A stretch of 64,000 nucleotides of DNA from Fidelibacterota bacterium. GTDB taxonomy: Bacteria; Fidelibacterota; Marinisomatia; SCGC-AAA003-L08; JACNLC01. The stretch is taken from assembly GCA_018657495.1 (NCBI GenBank), contig JABHXA010000010.1, forward strand, positions 1 to 64,000. Reading direction: 5' to 3'. A program made the translations under genes and the position numbers. How positions within the stretch are numbered: the first letter of the stretch is position 1; the number at the start of each line of letters is the position of its first letter. Positions 60,969-64,000 of the stretch are shown piece by piece. The notes beneath the pieces were generated by a model. That model made no database searches. It had not been told where the DNA came from and saw only the letters and a program-made list of their open reading frames with translations.

Positions 60969-63900
60969 CTATGCTTCTAATATGATATTTATCATCAGGA
61001 TCACATCCAGGATGTTTAAATCCCCGTTATCATCCAGGTCAGAAACAAACTGACCGATTGGTTCAATTGTCCCTGAATTTAGAATAAATGCGATGATATC
61101 AAGGATATCCAGGACATTAATTTCACCATCCTGATTGGTATCACCCATGAGCATCGCTGCCGGTTGACGAGTGGTTATGAATATCGCAGTCTCGTCGGAT
61201 AATGGCATACTCGTAAGGGGATATTCATTATTGAAAGTGTATTGCAGTCCAATACTTCCAAGTTCGTTTTCAATCCCAATAGTACTATAAGCACCATGGA
61301 TTGGTGTATATCCGCCATAACTTCCTATGGAAGTATTATTAAAATCTTTATAATTGATTATCATCTCACCATCACCAGTTGGTGTGAGACCATTAAATAG
61401 AATAATCTGGAAGCTCTCATTACTGTTTTGGTCATATGTATGCATATCTGACCATTCAATAATGAATAACTCTTCAACTTCATTGAAATAGTAATATACG
61501 TCACCATCGTTACCGGTTTTCATATCATCCCAGAATACCGCTACCATTGGTGATGGTCCTCCAGCTCCGGGAATTGGATAATTTCTGAACGATGCTAAAT
61601 CAGACTCACCAAAGGAAATCCAACCATTTGAACATACCGATATTTCATCATAATCAATGCCATAGAAGCTAAATGTAAATGGTAAATCAACGACTGTCGT
61701 CCAGGTGCCTGATGAAATTGGCTCCCCATTCCCATTATCATTCATCCCCAAAGATGTACCATCACCACCATATCCAGGGTCGATTTCTTCCCAGTCATAA
61801 ACCGGCGCCAGGCTATAACCCAAATCACCGGAATCATAAATGTAATAACCATGAGCATCTGGACCCATTGGGTCATTAACATCCGCTTCACCAACCTGTA
61901 ATTTCAAAAACTCAACAGAGTCATATCCATCACTGCTTTGTATTCTTACTTCCATATTATATATTGATCCGCTGACAATATCATCTGAGGCAGTCACCAG
62001 CATGGTTGTTGAAGATGAGCCGTATTCACCAGGTGATAGATCGCCAAACTCCAGATAACCATCGGTTATTTCAATCAAACCAATATTAGAGGTTACTTCA
62101 ATAAATAAATTAGCAGCAGTCAAATCTCCTGAATTTGATATGTCGACTTCAACCTCCCGCGTCATGCCAGGTGTGATCATATTGGCACCCTGTACATCAT
62201 ATCCAACCAAATTTATAAGCGGAGCATGAACATTGAGATGAACATAAGAGAACCATTGATTTAGTGAAGAATCATTTATGGATATAATCAGACCCAGCTC
62301 TTCCAAATGCATTAGAGATAGATCACCTGATAATTCAAATTCTGCTATTACAATGTTACCAACATCAAGTGATCCAAGATCAACATCCCCATTTAGAAGT
62401 TCTATTTTGACAGATTCTACTTCAAGATGTGCCTGAAGACCAACGAGATTATCGGTGCCAAGATTATGAATCGGAAGCTGCAGTAATATAGTTTCACCAG
62501 GATTGAAATCACCATTTCCATTACCTGAGTCATCACCAACGACGATATTTTCATTGTCAATATTGGCTATTGGTCCGTCGTTATCAATTTCAAATTCACC
62601 TTCGTGAGGTATATAGTTTCGTTTGGTTATTGTCAGGTCAACAGTACCGGAATAGGTTAAATCATCAATAGCAATAGAAACATTTCCCCATTCATCGGTA
62701 AGGTAGGTGACAAATATTTCATCATCATCAGAGACAAGCGTTACCCAGGCATTTTCTACTGGGTTGCCGTCATCGCCGGTAACAGAAACATCAATAAAAT
62801 TGGTGCCAATGCCAATATTTTCAGAATAAACAGCATCGATTGCCATTGGTGTATCTGTCCAAAGATGTAGTGCCGGATCGCCCATAAGATTATTCCAATG
62901 GGTAAATATGCTAACCTTATTTGAAGGGTTGGCAGGGTAGGTTTGATATAGAGCTAGTTTTCCATTTGCCAGGGCTGCTCCAGCAGTTTTAAGATCTTTT
63001 GAGAAGATGCCGTCATATATTCCCATATCAACTATATTGTTGAAAGCTGTGTGAGTACCAGAAGTTGCAGTTCCAATTGCTGCCACACCACCCTTGGGAT
63101 TTGAGACTGTTCCGGCTCTCAAAAAAGATTCCGAAATTGAAGTACCGCCAAATGATCCTGTGCCGCATGTAATAAAGGTGACAAACGGTAGTTTATAACC
63201 ATTATTGGCATTATTTATATTGGAAGTACCAAATCCACTAACGCCCAGCCATCCTCGATAATTAAAATATAAAATTCCATTGGCAAGTTGACTTTGCATC
63301 CATGAAGGGAAACCACCGCCACCACCAAAAATTGTGTTGACTTCATCTACACCAAAATTCTCCAGAATGTTCTGTATATACTGGTTTGTAATTTGTATGG
63401 ATAATCCTGAAGGGCTGGTATCTCCCGCCAATGCAGACCTTTCATACCAGTCAGTCATATCATAGGCCTGTTCATAAGAAAGTGTTTTGTTCACGACATT
63501 TGACAAGTCAGTACCATTCGAAACAGATATCCTGCCGATCAAAACCTCAGGCAGCAAATCTCCCCCATCTAATTGGGAATAGGGATGATCTCCGTCCCCG
63601 CCATAACCAGACCATGACTCCTGATAGGTGGGAATATTGTAACCGCCGCCAACATCCCCGACCAGACCAACAAATTCTGGTGGTGGATCAAATGTTTCAT
63701 AGGCATCTTCAATATAATTTTTTATTGAACCAGAACTGCCTCCAGTCTCATCTGTGGAAGCAGTATAAACGACGTATCCTCTTTTGTGTCTCCAATCGGC
63801 CAGCTGAAGAAAAGCAGGATGATTGATTGCCCCACCGGTGCCGCCTCCACATATATATAGGACAGCCGGCTGCTGGTATAATGCTTCATCTTCTGTTCGT

Positions 63901-64000
63901 TGGTAATTGACAATCATGGTTTCATACAAATCTTCAAATGTCCTGGAAGGAGCCATCTGATTTGCTATGGTCATTTCACGGAAACCAGATTCTTCAATAA
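60969..64000 (-). CDS. Secreted C25 (gingipain-like) peptidase-fold protein with dockerin-like end, 5' end cut by window edge
   Basis: At least 1009 codons remain; the frame is still open at the right edge (IEESGFRE precedes the ATG at 63974). Gingipain-like blocks are FVGLVGDVGGGYNIP, VLIGRISVSNGTDL, ILYFNYRGWLGVSGFG and VTFITCGTGSFGG (Cys270 counting from that ATG). As in the protein at 46876, the YxGHG His is absent (YRGWL). Then come Ig-like and nidogen-like beta domains (ENAWVTLVSDDDEIFVTYL, FSFYGIDYDEISVCSNGWISF) and two dockerin loops (GDTNQDGEINVLDILDII, SDLDDNGDLNILDVIL). Paralogue of 46876 but with dockerin instead of sorting domain. No signal peptide visible because the 5' part is outside. 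Confidence 0.82.
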   Translation of the reverse strand, partial: IEESGFREMTIANQMAPSRTFEDLYETMIVNYQRTEDEALYQQPAVLYICGGGTGGAINHPAFLQLADWRHKRGYVVYTASTDETGGSSGSIKNYIEDAYETFDPPPEFVGLVGDVGGGYNIPTYQESWSGYGGDGDHPYSQLDGGDLLPEVLIGRISVSNGTDLSNVVNKTLSYEQAYDMTDWYERSALAGDTSPSGLSIQITNQYIQNILENFGVDEVNTIFGGGGGFPSWMQSQLANGILYFNYRGWLGVSGFGTSNINNANNGYKLPFVTFITCGTGSFGGTSISESFLRAGTVSNPKGGVAAIGTATSGTHTAFNNIVDMGIYDGIFSKDLKTAGAALANGKLALYQTYPANPSNKVSIFTHWNNLMGDPALHLWTDTPMAIDAVYSENIGIGTNFIDVSVTGDDGNPVENAWVTLVSDDDEIFVTYLTDEWGNVSIAIDDLTYSGTVDLTITKRNYIPHEGEFEIDNDGPIANIDNENIVVGDDSGNGNGDFNPGETILLQLPIHNLGTDNLVGLQAHLEVESVKIELLNGDVDLGSLDVGNIVIAEFELSGDLSLMHLEELGLIISINDSSLNQWFSYVHLNVHAPLINLVGYDVQGANMITPGMTREVEVDISNSGDLTAANLFIEVTSNIGLIEITDGYLEFGDLSPGEYGSSSTTMLVTASDDIVSGSIYNMEVRIQSSDGYDSVEFLKLQVGEADVNDPMGPDAHGYYIYDSGDLGYSLAPVYDWEEIDPGYGGDGTSLGMNDNGNGEPISSGTWTTVVDLPFTFSFYGIDYDEISVCSNGWISFGESDLASFRNYPIPGAGGPSPMVAVFWDDMKTGNDGDVYYYFNEVEELFIIEWSDMHTYDQNSNESFQIILFNGLTPTGDGEMIINYKDFNNTSIGSYGGYTPIHGAYSTIGIENELGSIGLQYTFNNEYPLTSMPLSDETAIFITTRQPAAMLMGDTNQDGEINVLDILDIIAFILNSGTIEPIGQFVSDLDDNGDLNILDVILMINIILEA

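Overview
The window looks like a chromosomal segment of a Gram-negative, AT-rich, probably marine bacterium, most likely of the Marinimicrobia (SAR406 / Neomarinimicrobiota) type. This rests on gene content, not on a marker gene: large secreted proteins ending in Por/type IX-like sorting domains, others ending in dockerin-like repeats, Asp/Cys-rich repeats of the CNGDAxVDECGVCDG kind, outer-membrane barrels and lipoproteins. TTG and GTG starts are common.

Left third (1-18.4 kb): a surface-glycan/lipid locus. Two glycosyltransferases on the minus strand face a long plus-strand series: an ABC-2 polysaccharide-export permease, five consecutive Fe(II)/2-oxoglutarate oxygenases (one with HxG in place of HxD, then four PhyH-type enzymes with intact HxD...H), a membrane-anchored methyltransferase, a Wzt-like ATPase and a UbiA-family prenyltransferase. 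A second set of the same non-oxygenase genes follows (methyltransferase, permease, ATPase, UbiA), then a GT4 and two paralogous GT2-like enzymes. The duplicated methyltransferase/Wzm/Wzt/UbiA module with its oxygenase array is the best candidate for an undescribed system.

18.4-24.3 kb: a DNA-repair pair (Mre11/SbcD-like phosphoesterase and Rad3/XPD-like helicase with an N-terminal nuclease domain), then a porin-like barrel, a small FMN-binding protein and a membrane protein. 24.3-28.7 kb: one giant secreted Cys-rich repeat protein.

29-35.7 kb: fur-feoA-feoB plus a small FeoB-associated gene, preceded by a near-ideal Fur box; uvrD/pcrA-mltG; a small DUF3098-like membrane protein; tRNA-Asp. 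35.7-38.8 kb: an accessory patch with a GIY-YIG gene between ~130-bp direct repeats that begin in the tRNA-Asp 3' end, a lipoprotein, a DUF2164 gene interrupted by an amber codon, a second GIY-YIG protein and an SRPBCC protein.

38.9-45.6 kb: a catabolic operon read right to left: four-subunit 2-oxoacid:ferredoxin oxidoreductase (Vor type), a rubrerythrin-like protein, butyrate kinase (apparently without a standard start codon), phosphate butyryltransferase and a 567-residue Rossmann protein. Together they could turn branched-chain 2-oxoacids into acyl-CoA, acyl-phosphate and ATP. A ~900-bp non-coding stretch with palindromes follows.

46.4-64 kb: a minus-strand series starting (rightmost) with a truncated C25-like protein, then pgsB-pgsC-pgsW (poly-gamma-glutamate), an unknown exported protein, an outer-membrane barrel, a propeller lipoprotein, a dockerin-bearing repeat protein, an M14 carboxypeptidase, a C25-like protein and a YkgJ-family Cys-cluster protein. 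It resembles a Gram-negative capsule/cell-surface locus with associated proteases.
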